Notes: generated by a model from the letters alone, not told the origin. A stretch of DNA of 47,644 bases from Actinomycetota bacterium (GCA_002716485.1 PBBE01000047.1:1-47644); one strand, 5' to 3'. Positions 25,601 to 34,257 are shown, counted from the first letter of the stretch. Made by a program: numbers and translations.

Positions 25601-27987
25601 ATCACTTTGGTGACCCGACGATGATTGGTCGGTCTTTGTTGGCTTATTATGGGTTGGTAGGGATTTGGAAGATTCCTTTAAGAGAGACAGCCCCTGGTTT
25701 GGAGAAGGCATTTCGTAATTTGATGTTTGCAGGGCAACCTAGTTACGCTGTTATATGCTTGATATTTTCATTTTTGAATCAATTTTTTGTGGGGGTCAAG
25801 GTGCCCTTGTTATCGCAGCATTTAGCGCGTATTTTTGGGTATTTGAAGGGGATGGGGGTTTCTCTTGAATCGACTTCAGAGGTTCCTGATGAGCCAATGT
25901 CGTCTAGTATGAGCTTGATTAAAGTAGATGGGACCTTAGTGGATGATTTAAATATGTATCACAAATTTGTTCAGGTTTTAGCGGGTGGTGGTGGCCATTT
26001 TGATGAAATAAATCAAATTGATTTTAAACAATTAGATGATCGTTTTGACGATGGGTCACCGGTAGGCGTCTTTATGATGGTTTTTTGCTTTTTTGATAGT
26101 CAATATGAAAAGGGGCTTGAGATTGGGGATCAGCTTTGGCGTATGATTAAAGATCGTCATTTGGCGGTTATTTATCCGTTGTATATCTATTATTATAGTT
26201 TATTGATTTATCAAGGCTTTCAGGGTGCAAGCCTAAGACGGAAATGGATTTATCGACGACGTTTGTCTTATATTGTGAAACTTTATGATGGGTTTCAAGA
26301 TCGCTGTCCCGAAAATTTTCGGACGATTTATTTGTTTTTGGATGCCAAGTTATCGCATTTGAGATCTCCTTCATTTAACACAGTTCGTTATTTTAATGAG
26401 GCCGTGAGTTTGGCCATTCAAGATCAGATGCCCCATGTGGCAGGCTTGTGTCATCAAGCATTAGCGGATATTTATGAAGAAGAAGGGGTGTACCATTTGG
26501 CGTATACTCATTTAAATGAGGCTGTTCATTATTATTCGAATTGGGGCTTGAGTTTGGGGGTTCAAGAGATGAAGCTTAAGGTTGAATCATTGTATGAAAA
26601 ATGTAATTTATCTAAAGGGTTTATGCTTAATTTTTCTCAAGGGCTGGATTTTAAACGTTTGATTAATGCGAGTCAGTCTTTATCTCAAGAGACGAATTGT
26701 AAGGCCTTATTAGAGCAATTATTGAAGGTGGCCATGGAAAGTGCGGGAGCACAAAAGGCGGTTATTATTCTAAAGAAAGGAACTGATTTTTTTGTGGAAG
26801 CATCCTTTGATCCGAAGGACAATCAGATGAAGGTGTTTCAATCGGTTCCGATTCAGTCGGCGGATATGTTACCGAAGTCTTTGATTCAGTATGTTATTTT
26901 TACTAAAACCAAATTGCTGATTCATAACGCGGAGGGGCATAAGTTATTTCGGACGGATCCGTATGTGATTCAGAATGAACCGAAGTCGGTCTTATGTTTG
27001 CCTATTTTTAAACAGGTGGCATTAACAGGAGTGTTGTATCTTGAAAATAACTTGGTTTTTGATGGGTTTTCTGAAGATTCCTTACAGGTGTTAGAGGTGA
27101 TTGTCTCTCAAGCCGCTATTTCTATTGAAAATGCAGTTTTACATGAGCAGAACCAAGATTTAATTCATAACTTAGAGGACCGGGTTTCGTCTCAAATTAA
27201 GCAAACGCAGATAGCTGAACAGGAAAAAAACCAGAGTTTGAAAATGGTGAAAAAAGTATCAGAGCATTCGGCTTATGCGACTTTGACTAGAGGAATAGCT
27301 CATGAGATTCGCAATCCGATGGGGCTTATTTTATCGGGAATGGAATTAATTTTGGATAATATTCATGATAAAGAGTTGGTTCAAACGTATGCTCAATCTG
27401 TGAAGCAGAGCATGTTGCAGTTGTCGAGTATTACAACGAATATGCTTAACTATGGGACCCCGGTTTCGGACAAACGAGTCAATATGTCGATTAATGAGTT
27501 GATCAAAGATGCGTTAATGATGGCACGAACAGAGTGTAAGAAACGACGAATTGTGGTGAAAACGATTTTTAGAGAGGTTCCTGATGTGTATGTGGATACG
27601 AATAGTATTAGTCAGGCGTTTTTAAATATACTATTAAATGCGATTGAGGCCATTGATATGAATGGTGAAATTCAAATAGAAACCTTTGAGAGTCAGTGGG
27701 TTAATGCGTCTGGTCAACAAGTGGAAGGGGTGAAAGTGTTGGTTCAAGATTCTGGAAAAGGGATTCCTCAAGATATCTTAGATGAGATCTATGACCCGTT
27801 TTTTACTACAAAACATCAAAATGTAGGATTAGGACTTTCTCTGGTATTAAAAACAATAAGAGAGCATGAGGGGTTAATTGATGTGATTTCAAATGATGCA
27901 GGCTTGACGTCGTTTATTTTGCATTTACCTAGACAAGGTATTATAGAAGGGCGACGTGAGGAGGCCCTTTCTCTTTCAGTTAAGTAG
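22696..27987 (+). CDS. Multidomain pseudokinase-ATPase-GAF-histidine kinase, 1763 aa
   Basis: Belongs to the giant Ser/Thr-kinase-like/AAA/GAF/histidine kinase architecture. Residues ~10-265 are a protein-kinase fold, but the catalytic loop reads HGNLNPNTI (N120 where Asp is needed), with no clear VAIK Lys or DFG, so it is a pseudokinase. Residues ~290-560 are an ATPase with Walker A GEKGAGKT (318-325) and Walker B FIFDG (D448). A long helical, TPR-like region follows (~650-1300). A GAF domain covers ~1330-1480, then comes a coiled coil. HisKA has H1536 (GIAHEIRNP), and HATPase has the N box with N1648, DSGKGIP and GLGLSL. No membrane segment is visible. It starts at GTG, overlapping the P450-like stop (GTGA), which implies coupled translation. 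A second GTG lies two codons later. Confidence 0.88.
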   Translation: MIVEEKFLEGIHEKYELLSYQGRRVLERHFLSSDVALLQHFMKESGVLKALTERVEGVFLEHCPTGGFDKKMMFYLPEKGLSLGQLLSKGPMSMSDFYAFILPLLSRLKKVYGADFFHGNLNPNTIIVDSESFESYFFSVSFYAESEQAVPFYMALGKSILAYCAPERTQRLTLPYDHRSDFYALGCLIYECLTGTCLFDFEKPEEMVFAHLTQSPRELFGLKGKVPDYFSPMLLKIIEKLLHKDPHQRYQDIDSLIYDISQTQRLASTVSFPLDTQGKYRNVVLSDQYYGHQKEKDQMVSIYKNSLKNYPQLVLVEGEKGAGKTRFAHSILHGAFKPYPFIVLVSLQPKNQEVPYFGLTKLLEQLVFKLISQTNEQEIEEIRPQLHSISDENVALLMQLCSSYSALLEFFELDTKVTQSTQVANFGHAVVQFLSVVSLVKPLVFIFDGLEFADEATIRFISQSLVVLNDRPVTFVGTIGDEVLAEGNLVYSVLVQPSKTMYDYHLLKLSLLTVRDIKAFIKDTFHYRVERLDELAAIIIQKTHGNPHYIRQSVSFLLKEGYFKYLTESSIWKWSSEQVKSIKVADSAVNLLLGQYRSYSDDIRLLVQYAACFKDSFTMQQMASLLGFSNDVLIQYLLTLIDDNILVMVNQSIYLLSSRTLREQSYVLEQASFDFSNPKISAFIYDQVAAQERSEVHFRIGKLLLGQQDQLDEMFAEYKIVKHFNLSDRAYLDKSLARQLVNLNLLAGQKSKAAGHYQKALVYFDFALKFLDALHDEWDQPLCFSILLERVRCLYFSVGYEAALDAISQASEYSMSRLDKATVLMEQLFVEIEQNYFRKATETAYEMLRHCGVYLPKIKAVIILFLILEAQKIKRFIHLPIETDLVLDPQQSRRLELMFRGFELLNTSVHLVNNELFALSSLKLLSASYQMGGSANSASGLTMYSFWLTTQHKLDEAFTFSEKAIDISNHFGDPTMIGRSLLAYYGLVGIWKIPLRETAPGLEKAFRNLMFAGQPSYAVICLIFSFLNQFFVGVKVPLLSQHLARIFGYLKGMGVSLESTSEVPDEPMSSSMSLIKVDGTLVDDLNMYHKFVQVLAGGGGHFDEINQIDFKQLDDRFDDGSPVGVFMMVFCFFDSQYEKGLEIGDQLWRMIKDRHLAVIYPLYIYYYSLLIYQGFQGASLRRKWIYRRRLSYIVKLYDGFQDRCPENFRTIYLFLDAKLSHLRSPSFNTVRYFNEAVSLAIQDQMPHVAGLCHQALADIYEEEGVYHLAYTHLNEAVHYYSNWGLSLGVQEMKLKVESLYEKCNLSKGFMLNFSQGLDFKRLINASQSLSQETNCKALLEQLLKVAMESAGAQKAVIILKKGTDFFVEASFDPKDNQMKVFQSVPIQSADMLPKSLIQYVIFTKTKLLIHNAEGHKLFRTDPYVIQNEPKSVLCLPIFKQVALTGVLYLENNLVFDGFSEDSLQVLEVIVSQAAISIENAVLHEQNQDLIHNLEDRVSSQIKQTQIAEQEKNQSLKMVKKVSEHSAYATLTRGIAHEIRNPMGLILSGMELILDNIHDKELVQTYAQSVKQSMLQLSSITTNMLNYGTPVSDKRVNMSINELIKDALMMARTECKKRRIVVKTIFREVPDVYVDTNSISQAFLNILLNAIEAIDMNGEIQIETFESQWVNASGQQVEGVKVLVQDSGKGIPQDILDEIYDPFFTTKHQNVGLGLSLVLKTIREHEGLIDVISNDAGLTSFILHLPRQGIIEGRREEALSLSVK

Positions 27988-27995
27988 GGGTAGGG

Positions 27996-29000
27996 TTATT
28001 TGATAAAGGCGTTAAGTTGTTCGGTTTGTTTGGGGTTTAAAATGGAGAATAGCGTATCGTTGATATGGACTTTGGTGCTTGCTTGGGGGGCGTAATTAAA
28101 ATCACCTGTTTGGTGATCTCTAATACCAATGATTTGGATGCCAATTTTTTTGCTTAAATTAATTTCTTTTAAGGTCTTACCTGCGATCCAGGAGTTTTCA
28201 GGGATGACGATTTCTTCAATTCGGTGATGGGTTTTGTCTCGGAGCATGGTATCTAGAAAACTGACCACGTTAGGGCGGACTAGTTCTGAGACAAAGCGAA
28301 GGGCGCCGATATGATTGGGCACCACTAGAGAGGTTGCGCCTGCGCGATGGAATTTTCGGTGGTTTTTGAGGGTGATTAATTTTGAAATAATAGTGCAGTT
28401 GGGGTTGGTGTGCTTGATGGTAAGCGTTAGAAATAGATTGTCTTTATCTAGTGGTAATGTGCATGCCACTGCTTGGGCATGTTCGATACCGGCTTCGATG
28501 AGGACGTCTTCTTCGCTGGCATCTCCTAGTAGTATTAAGATATTATCAAATTCTGCTTTTAATTTTTCAACTACCTCTTTATCTTGTTCAATGACAACGA
28601 ATGCTCGTTGTGTTTTGATAAGTTCTTGGATAATATAGTGGCCGTTGATTCCGGCGCCACAAATAATAAAATGATTTTTTAACTGATTTATCTTTTTTTT
28701 CACTCGTTGTGTCCAAAAAAAATGATTGATTTGTTCGCCTACTATCATAGCAGTAATGCTGGATAAAACAAACCCTAAATTTGCCATTCCTAGGATAATG
28801 ATTAGGGTTGTTAGAAAGATTGCAGGTGGATTTCCTGCTAGAGGGACGGTTTCTCCAAATCCCACGGTGCTAATGGTGATAATGGTCATAAAGAAACTGT
28901 CAAGAAATGAGACTGGGCTTAGTGATACGAGTGGGTATCCCAAGGTCCCTAATAAGATGGTAACGATAAGAATGCTGATGGGGATCAGAATGCGTCTCAT
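27996..29000 (-). CDS. Potassium channel with RCK (TrkA-N/TrkA-C) domains
   Basis: Membrane K+ channel gated by cytosolic RCK domains (Kch/MthK-like). TM1 is at ~4-26. The pore helix and selectivity filter read TVGFGE near residue 47, and TM2 covers ~62-92. TrkA-N has the Rossmann motif ICGAGINGHYI (NAD/ligand binding). TrkA-C is at the C-terminus (~255-334), with the conserved SWIAGKTLKEI stretch. The 334-aa length is normal. It is convergent with the histidine kinase (8 nt apart) and followed upstream by tgt, so no operon partner is evident. The Phe in TVGFGE is a common bacterial variant of TVGYG. Confidence 0.92.
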   Translation of the reverse strand: MRRILIPISILIVTILLGTLGYPLVSLSPVSFLDSFFMTIITISTVGFGETVPLAGNPPAIFLTTLIIILGMANLGFVLSSITAMIVGEQINHFFWTQRVKKKINQLKNHFIICGAGINGHYIIQELIKTQRAFVVIEQDKEVVEKLKAEFDNILILLGDASEEDVLIEAGIEHAQAVACTLPLDKDNLFLTLTIKHTNPNCTIISKLITLKNHRKFHRAGATSLVVPNHIGALRFVSELVRPNVVSFLDTMLRDKTHHRIEEIVIPENSWIAGKTLKEINLSKKIGIQIIGIRDHQTGDFNYAPQASTKVHINDTLFSILNPKQTEQLNAFIK

Positions 29001-29048
29001 GCTTGATATTATAGCATGCTTACTTTGGGAGTGCAGAGGATAGGGGGC

Positions 29049-30137
29049 TTAGTTGGGCTCGTTTAAGATCTGTTCACGAATTTGGGTAACGGTATTGATT
29101 AGGTATGCGATATTGTGGATACTTAATAAGGTGTGAGAGAGGAGTTCACCTGATTTAAATAAATGGTGAAGGTAGGCGATTGAGAAATGTTGGCAGGTAT
29201 AACATGGGCAGTGTTCATCAATTGGGTTGGGATTGGATTGGCAATCTTGGCGTTTGATATTTTGACGACCATTTGGAAAGAATACTTGACCATGTCGTGC
29301 TAATCGGGTGGGGATTACGCAATCAAACATGTCGGCTCCTTCGTGGATGGCATGAAGAAGGTTTTCGGGCAGGCCAACACCCATGACGTATCGGGGTTTG
29401 CTTGAGGGGAGTTTTGGAAGGCAGTATTCAAGGGTTTCTTTGAGGACCTTAGGGTCTTCTCCGACACTGACGCCACCAATGGCATAACCTGGAAAGTTTA
29501 AGTGGCTTAGATAATCAATGCTTTCCTGGCGTAACTGATGATATTGACCGCCTTGAATAATGCCAAAGAGCCATTGCTTGGTTTCTAAAGATTCCCAGTG
29601 TGAGTGGGCTTTTTTCGCCCATCGATGGGTTTTTATTAAGTCTTTAGCAATTTGGTCTTTACTATGGGTGCTAGGTGAGCAAATATCTAATGGCATCATG
29701 ATATCACTGTTATAGGCATATTGAAGATCAATGACATGTTCAGGTGTAAAGTTTAGGGGACGACCATCCAGGTGAGATTGGAAGGTGACGCCATTGTTGC
29801 TAATTTTGCAGTTTTGGGCCAATGAGAAGACCTGGTAGCCACCAGAGTCGGTTAGGATGGGTTTTTGCCAGTTCATGAATTGATGAAGGCCTTTAAAGTC
29901 TTGGATTAGCTTTGCACCGGGTCGGATGGATAGGTGATAGGTATTGGCTAAGATGATTTGGGTATTGAGGTCATGAAGTTGCTCAGGTGTAAGGGCTTTG
30001 ACACTTGCTTGGGTGCCAACGGGCATAAAGACGGGGGTCTTGATGATGCCATGGGGGGTGTATAATTCGCCGGCTCTCGCCTTGCTTTTGGAGGATGTTT
30101 TGATGATTTTGAACTTAAAATTTGGGGCTTTGTTCAC
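29049..30137 (-). CDS. tgt: Queuine/preQ1 tRNA-guanine transglycosylase
   Basis: Exchanges G34 of GUN-anticodon tRNAs for preQ1 in queuosine biosynthesis. A TIM barrel with TPVFMPVGTQASVKAL at the N-terminus and LANTYHL. The general acid-base Asp lies in ILTDSGGYQVFSLA. YAIGGVSVGEDP marks substrate binding and the nucleophile Asp lies in MFDCVIPTRLARHG. Zinc ligands are CPCYTC plus a downstream His. The 362-aa length is standard. No other que genes are in the window. Its downstream neighbour is the K+ channel, 48 nt away. Confidence 0.96.
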   Translation of the reverse strand: MNKAPNFKFKIIKTSSKSKARAGELYTPHGIIKTPVFMPVGTQASVKALTPEQLHDLNTQIILANTYHLSIRPGAKLIQDFKGLHQFMNWQKPILTDSGGYQVFSLAQNCKISNNGVTFQSHLDGRPLNFTPEHVIDLQYAYNSDIMMPLDICSPSTHSKDQIAKDLIKTHRWAKKAHSHWESLETKQWLFGIIQGGQYHQLRQESIDYLSHLNFPGYAIGGVSVGEDPKVLKETLEYCLPKLPSSKPRYVMGVGLPENLLHAIHEGADMFDCVIPTRLARHGQVFFPNGRQNIKRQDCQSNPNPIDEHCPCYTCQHFSIAYLHHLFKSGELLSHTLLSIHNIAYLINTVTQIREQILNEPN

Positions 30138-30156
30138 TGAGTATCTCGGTTGATTA

Positions 30157-30165
30157 TGATATAAT
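30157..30165 (+). promoter_or_regulatory. Extended -10 candidate upstream of the exported Ig-like protein
   Basis: TGATATAAT gives an exact extended -10 (TGn plus TATAAT) with no clear -35. It would give a leader of about 175 nt to the 30349 gene. The AT-rich stretch also reads as a plausible tgt control region on the other strand. The rest of the 211-nt gap shows no gene I can support. Confidence 0.3.
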
Positions 30166-30348
30166 TATGATGGAAGACCTAGTATAAAATAACTTATTTT
30201 GAGTGGTGTTACTGTGTGTTGGTGATATATTTGGATGAGCATTGTTGTGGCGGCCTTATGTCGGATGGGTTTGATACCCCGATTACCCTTTATTGGGTGC
30301 GCGGGATTTTGAATTCTTCCTGGTCATATATTACATAGAGGAACTGTC

Positions 30349-31257
30349 TTGGGCAAGCTTTTTTCGTTAGGATTGCCGATTGACTGGGATCAATATTGTC
30401 TTAGGGTGTACGTTCGTTTGATGTTACTGGGATGCCTGATGGTCTTGGGTTTGCCATTGGAAGGCGTTGCTCAAGGGAAGCTTGATTTAATATTTTTGTC
30501 ACCAAAATCGGCTTGGTCTGAAACGACCCGAAGTAAGGTGTTGTTTAAGGGCCAAGCGACGAATATTATACGGCTTAAAATTGGGGACGATTGGGTTTCT
30601 TTGGATAAAGAGGGTAAGTTTTATAAGACGGTGACCTTGCCTGAAGAGCCAGGGCGATTCCAAGTGAAAGTGTTGGGAGTGGGCCGTTCAAAGCAGACCT
30701 TGTTAAAATTATTTGATATTGATCGGCTTTTATCATTAAAAGAACAGGAGTTTTTAATGTATGCCCAGGAACAAATTTTTAATCAAGTTGAATTAATGGG
30801 ATGGAAACCAGTGCCATTATTGCCATTATTTAGAGAGTATTTAACCACACAAGCGGTATCTTTTATTTTATCTTCGAATTTAAGAAGGGGCATTGAAGAG
30901 GAAGAGGTTCAGCTTCAGATTAGTAAAATGATGCAATATTTAAAGGTGTTTCGTTTGGGCACTTCGGCGATTTTTGCGATACCTTGGAGCAATAATTATA
31001 TACCGATTCAAGGGGTGGTTCCTTTTTTGGCACAAACTTTTTATGACTCACACTATGATGGTTTTACTGATTTTAGTGTGTTGATTTATAATCAGCCAAT
31101 GTCGGTACTTGAGGTTTTTTTTGCTAAAGTCAAAAAAAGGGGGGTGGTGCCTGTGTTATGGACCTTAGATGCGGGGCCTATCTCAAAACGTTTTGGGGGG
31201 CCTAGTGTGAAGAAATTAAAGCGATTTCAGCAGCAACGATTGGTGATTACTCAATAA
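30349..31257 (+). CDS. Exported protein with N-terminal Ig-like domain
   Basis: The start is a TTG preceded by GAGGA at 6 nt. An in-frame ATG at 30421 would remove 24 residues and leave a shorter signal peptide. A hydrophobic export signal (LMLLGCLMVLGLPLEGVAQG) follows a ~22-residue polar leader. Residues ~48-120 look like an Ig-like/glucodextranase-B beta-sandwich (LSPKSAWSE...VLFKGQATN, GDDWVSLDKEGKFYKTVTLPEEPGRF). The remaining ~180 residues are unrecognised, with helical (LSLKEQEFLMYAQEQIFNQVELMGW) and mixed segments. It is convergent with the barrel/TPR operon, 12 nt away. A surface or periplasmic role is likely, with no enzymatic motif seen. Confidence 0.65.
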   Translation: MGKLFSLGLPIDWDQYCLRVYVRLMLLGCLMVLGLPLEGVAQGKLDLIFLSPKSAWSETTRSKVLFKGQATNIIRLKIGDDWVSLDKEGKFYKTVTLPEEPGRFQVKVLGVGRSKQTLLKLFDIDRLLSLKEQEFLMYAQEQIFNQVELMGWKPVPLLPLFREYLTTQAVSFILSSNLRRGIEEEEVQLQISKMMQYLKVFRLGTSAIFAIPWSNNYIPIQGVVPFLAQTFYDSHYDGFTDFSVLIYNQPMSVLEVFFAKVKKRGVVPVLWTLDAGPISKRFGGPSVKKLKRFQQQRLVITQ

Positions 31258-31269
31258 TAGTAATGGCTG

Positions 31270-32463
31270 TTACTTTGCTAATAGTTCTATTACTTCTTTG
31301 TTGTTTGGATCGATTTCAATGGCACGTTGCCAACTATCAAAGGCCAAGTCTTCCAGTCCTAATTCATAATAAATGGAGCCAAGCCGGATATATAGTAGTG
31401 GTTGGGTAGGGTCAATTTGGATGGCTTGATTTAACTTGTTAAGTGCCATTTGGTAGCGTTTTTGTGAATAGTATTTGAATGAGTCAGAATAAAGGGCCAT
31501 GACTTTGCCGCTTTGCTTAGGTGCGACTTCAAATGGGAGGTCATGTTTTTTTCTGGGCCTCATTTCTTCTATTTTACTGGCCAATTGGGTTTTAAATCCA
31601 TCTACATCTTTTAATAAAGTGAGCCGTAATTTTTCAAGTTCATCCAATTCACCTTGGTATTGGTGCCATAAGTCTTCGATTTTATTGCCTAGTTTTTGGT
31701 ATTTTTTTTCATAGGCTTCAATTTCAGCACGTTGGTTTGAATAGGCGGATTTCATGCTGTTTTTTAGGGTGAATCCTACCGTTAGGTATCGGGAGGGGGC
31801 GTTATTATATTCCTCGTTGGCATCGCCTGAATGAGAAAGCTCGGTGAGGGCGATATTAATTTCAGTTTCTTTAGACGCATGAAACCGGTATCCAAAGTTG
31901 AAATCTTTGGTGTCATGTTCGAATATAATGGCGCCATTAAAAATATTGATTTCAAAGGCATAATAGAGACCGTTGCTGGTACTGATGCTTTTGATGGAGC
32001 TGAATTCTCGTTTGCCAAACCCGATATGTAGCCTTGAAAAGGGCGGTCCGAAATAAGTGGTTAAATAGGGGGAATAAAAATTTTCTTTTCCGGGACTCAC
32101 ATCGATCTTATTAGAACGGCTTGAGAGTTGTTTTTGGTTGCTAATATTTGCAATTCCGCCGGAGGCACCCACTAATTTTTTCATAAAAAAGTTCCAATGG
32201 ATATTAGCTGCAAATTGTTGGGGGCTTAAAATGGTGATGCCCGCTTTTATTTTTTCAGTGAGGCAGTAATTGAGCATCAGGTCAAATTCATGGGAGTAAT
32301 CTCGACTTAGTGCAAAAATCGTGCTTAGTTCAATGTCTCCACTTTGATGGGCTTTAGTCCCTGGAACATTGATTAAACTGGATGGGTAATGAAAGGCAGT
32401 GCTATAAACGGGGGTGTTTAAAAGACTGATGATAAAAATAAAGGTTCCGAGAATAATTCTCAT
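31270..32463 (-). CDS. Outer-membrane barrel-like protein with C-terminal TPR (paralogue 2)
   Basis: A signal peptide (residues 1-22, ILGTFIFIISLLNTPVYS) is followed by ~220 residues of alternating beta-strand sequence opening with YPSSLINVPGTKAHQSGDIE, suggesting a small outer-membrane barrel. A coiled coil covers ~240-300 (YQGELDELEKLRLTLLKDVDGF). The C-terminus has two TPR units (YYSQKRYQMALNKLNQAIQIDP and YYELGLEDLAFDSWQRAIEIDP). The same architecture and opening motif occur in the gene just upstream, so the pair arose by duplication. It is last in the motor operon, 2 nt after its paralogue. A plausible role is linking the periplasmic side of the motor to the outer membrane (inference). 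Confidence 0.65.
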   Translation of the reverse strand: MRIILGTFIFIISLLNTPVYSTAFHYPSSLINVPGTKAHQSGDIELSTIFALSRDYSHEFDLMLNYCLTEKIKAGITILSPQQFAANIHWNFFMKKLVGASGGIANISNQKQLSSRSNKIDVSPGKENFYSPYLTTYFGPPFSRLHIGFGKREFSSIKSISTSNGLYYAFEINIFNGAIIFEHDTKDFNFGYRFHASKETEINIALTELSHSGDANEEYNNAPSRYLTVGFTLKNSMKSAYSNQRAEIEAYEKKYQKLGNKIEDLWHQYQGELDELEKLRLTLLKDVDGFKTQLASKIEEMRPRKKHDLPFEVAPKQSGKVMALYSDSFKYYSQKRYQMALNKLNQAIQIDPTQPLLYIRLGSIYYELGLEDLAFDSWQRAIEIDPNNKEVIELLAK

Positions 32464-32465
32464 GA

Positions 32466-33758
32466 TTAGTTGCTAATGGCTTTATTTGGGCTAATAGGGG
32501 CTTGTTGGGGGATTGTTTCTGTTTTGTTTTGTGGGGTATCTTTTTTTTCTTTGGTTTTTTTTTGGGTTTTTTTTGATTCTCTGATTAGTTCTTTTTTGAT
32601 TTGTTTGAGATAGTTTACGATGTCTTTGTTTTTGGGATCAATTCGTAGGGCCATTTTCCATGCTGCTTTTGCCTTCTTATAATCTTTAAGTTTGAAGTAA
32701 ATGGAGCCAAGTCGGGTAAAGCCAACTGCAGAATTGGGGACGATTTTGACCACATTTAAGTATTCTTTTAAGGCATTTTGGTAGTCTTCATCATAGTAAA
32801 ACTCAAGGCCTCGCTGCATATGGACAAAGGCCCGTTTACTTGGATAACTTTCTTTGGGAAGGCCATCTTTTTCAAATGCGTCGGATAGGGTTTCTTCTAG
32901 GTCTTTTAGAAAGCCGGTTTGTTTGATAAGTTGATGGGTTTTTTCCACATCTTCTAGATTGTTTAGTCGAGTGTCGATATTATCGTAAGTTGAATTGAAT
33001 TCTTGACGTCCTACTAATAGGTCAGTGAGGCTATCTAAGACATTGCTGGCATAACTGACGCCGAATGAAAATAATCGTATTTCATGGCTAGGGTCTAATA
33101 TTTTGGGTCTTGCCGCCGTCCATGTTAAATAAATACGGGCTTTTTTTAGGTTGTATTTAAGACCAAGATTCGGAGAAAACCCGTCATATTCGGCAATAAT
33201 GGTTCCAAAGAGCATGCTTTTTTCAAAACCGCCTACAACACGTGTGATATTGGGTCTAATTCGATCAGAGGCGATTCCAATATGATAATTAGAGTTAAAT
33301 TTTAGTGATGAAATGGAGTAGATTGCAAATAAGTTCATAATGGGAATATTAGGAGCAGAGTCAATTTGCGGGATACTTCCCCAGCCTAGGTTTTTGAGAC
33401 CAATTCCAATATTATGTTGGATGGTTTTTTTTCTGTTTTGTCTTACAAATGGGGCGAAGTGAAAGCTATGAAGGGTATTCATGGTGTCTTGGACATTAAG
33501 GTTATATTCAAAGCGATCGGATAGTGCCCAGCGTAAATAAAATAATGTTCTAAAATAGACGGTGGCAGAGTCCGGGGTTTTGGCTCGGTAATCAAACATG
33601 GCACCATATTCAGTAAACCCCATTTTTTCCATTTTGGCAGAGGGGACTGTGATGAGGTCGTTTGATCCGGAAAAGCCAAATAGAAGCCCGTTTGAAAAGC
33701 CCCAAAATAGACTTAATAAAATGATAAGTTGTGGCTTAATGCGCATGTTGATCATCAT
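32466..33758 (-). CDS. Outer-membrane barrel-like protein with C-terminal TPR (paralogue 1)
   Basis: Signal peptide in the first ~30 residues (LIILLSLFWGFSNGLLFGFSG), then a beta-strand-rich region opening with NDLITVPSAKMEKMGFTEYG, parallel to LINVPGTKAHQSGDIE in the next gene. A short coiled segment (~250-300) precedes two TPRs (YYDEDYQNALKEYLNVVKIVP and YFKLKDYKKAKAAWKMALRIDP). The tail is Lys/Gln-rich and probably disordered. The ORF-track start overlaps the FliM-like gene by 23 nt. A later Met (fifth codon) would overlap by 11 nt, and neither has a clear Shine-Dalgarno, so coupling is likely. I know no named family. Confidence 0.65.
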   Translation of the reverse strand: MMINMRIKPQLIILLSLFWGFSNGLLFGFSGSNDLITVPSAKMEKMGFTEYGAMFDYRAKTPDSATVYFRTLFYLRWALSDRFEYNLNVQDTMNTLHSFHFAPFVRQNRKKTIQHNIGIGLKNLGWGSIPQIDSAPNIPIMNLFAIYSISSLKFNSNYHIGIASDRIRPNITRVVGGFEKSMLFGTIIAEYDGFSPNLGLKYNLKKARIYLTWTAARPKILDPSHEIRLFSFGVSYASNVLDSLTDLLVGRQEFNSTYDNIDTRLNNLEDVEKTHQLIKQTGFLKDLEETLSDAFEKDGLPKESYPSKRAFVHMQRGLEFYYDEDYQNALKEYLNVVKIVPNSAVGFTRLGSIYFKLKDYKKAKAAWKMALRIDPKNKDIVNYLKQIKKELIRESKKTQKKTKEKKDTPQNKTETIPQQAPISPNKAISN

Positions 33759-34257
33759 TTAAGGGGTCAAACTTATGGCATATATGAATAAGGCCTAACT
33801 CTTTTTGGTTAAGGGTACATTGGATTTGAGCGACTTGTAGTTGTTGGTCAGGAAAAAAGCATTGGCATTGTTCTTTTTTGGTTTCGCAGCGAGTAAGCTC
33901 GACGGGCTTATTGAGCTTAAGATAGAGTTGTTTAGTATCTTGGGACAGTTGAGATGAGAACAGGGATTCACTTGATGTTAAAATGTGTTCGGGTCGTTTA
34001 GTTACAATGCCATCACCTCCTAACATTCGGTCTGCTAATGCATAGATAATAGGGAGGTCAAAATTAAATAGAATGGGTTGGTTGTTTTCTTCAAATAATA
34101 GGGTGAAATTAAAGTCAGGTAATTGCTCTAGGAGGACATTAAAGGGCTGGTGCTTAAATTCAATATGAGTCATTTGAATCGAAATTTTGAGCTGTGATGC
34201 GATATGATCAGATAAGTTGAGTGCAAGTTGTTTATAAAATGGCTCAAATTGTGTCAT
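33736..34257 (-). CDS. FliM-like motor-switch protein, middle domain only
   Basis: 173 aa resembling the CheC/FliM middle domain: FNFDLPIIYALADRMLGGDG corresponds to FliM's helix plus GG motif, and the C-terminal IQCTLNQKELGLIHICHKFDPL corresponds to FliM's conserved exit strands. The N-terminal CheY-binding peptide (LSQ/DEIDALL-like) is absent, and so is the C-terminal FliN/SpoA domain. The polypeptide is about half the length of a normal FliM (~330 aa). It sits 17 nt after motB. I infer a minimal rotor protein that touches FliG but is not switched by CheY. FliN could be encoded elsewhere. Confidence 0.7.
   Translation of the reverse strand: MTQFEPFYKQLALNLSDHIASQLKISIQMTHIEFKHQPFNVLLEQLPDFNFTLLFEENNQPILFNFDLPIIYALADRMLGGDGIVTKRPEHILTSSESLFSSQLSQDTKQLYLKLNKPVELTRCETKKEQCQCFFPDQQLQVAQIQCTLNQKELGLIHICHKFDPLNDDQHAH

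Noticed and set aside
30235-30312. 25-codon ORF starting ATGAGCATTG
   Set aside because: No ribosome binding site and no recognisable product.
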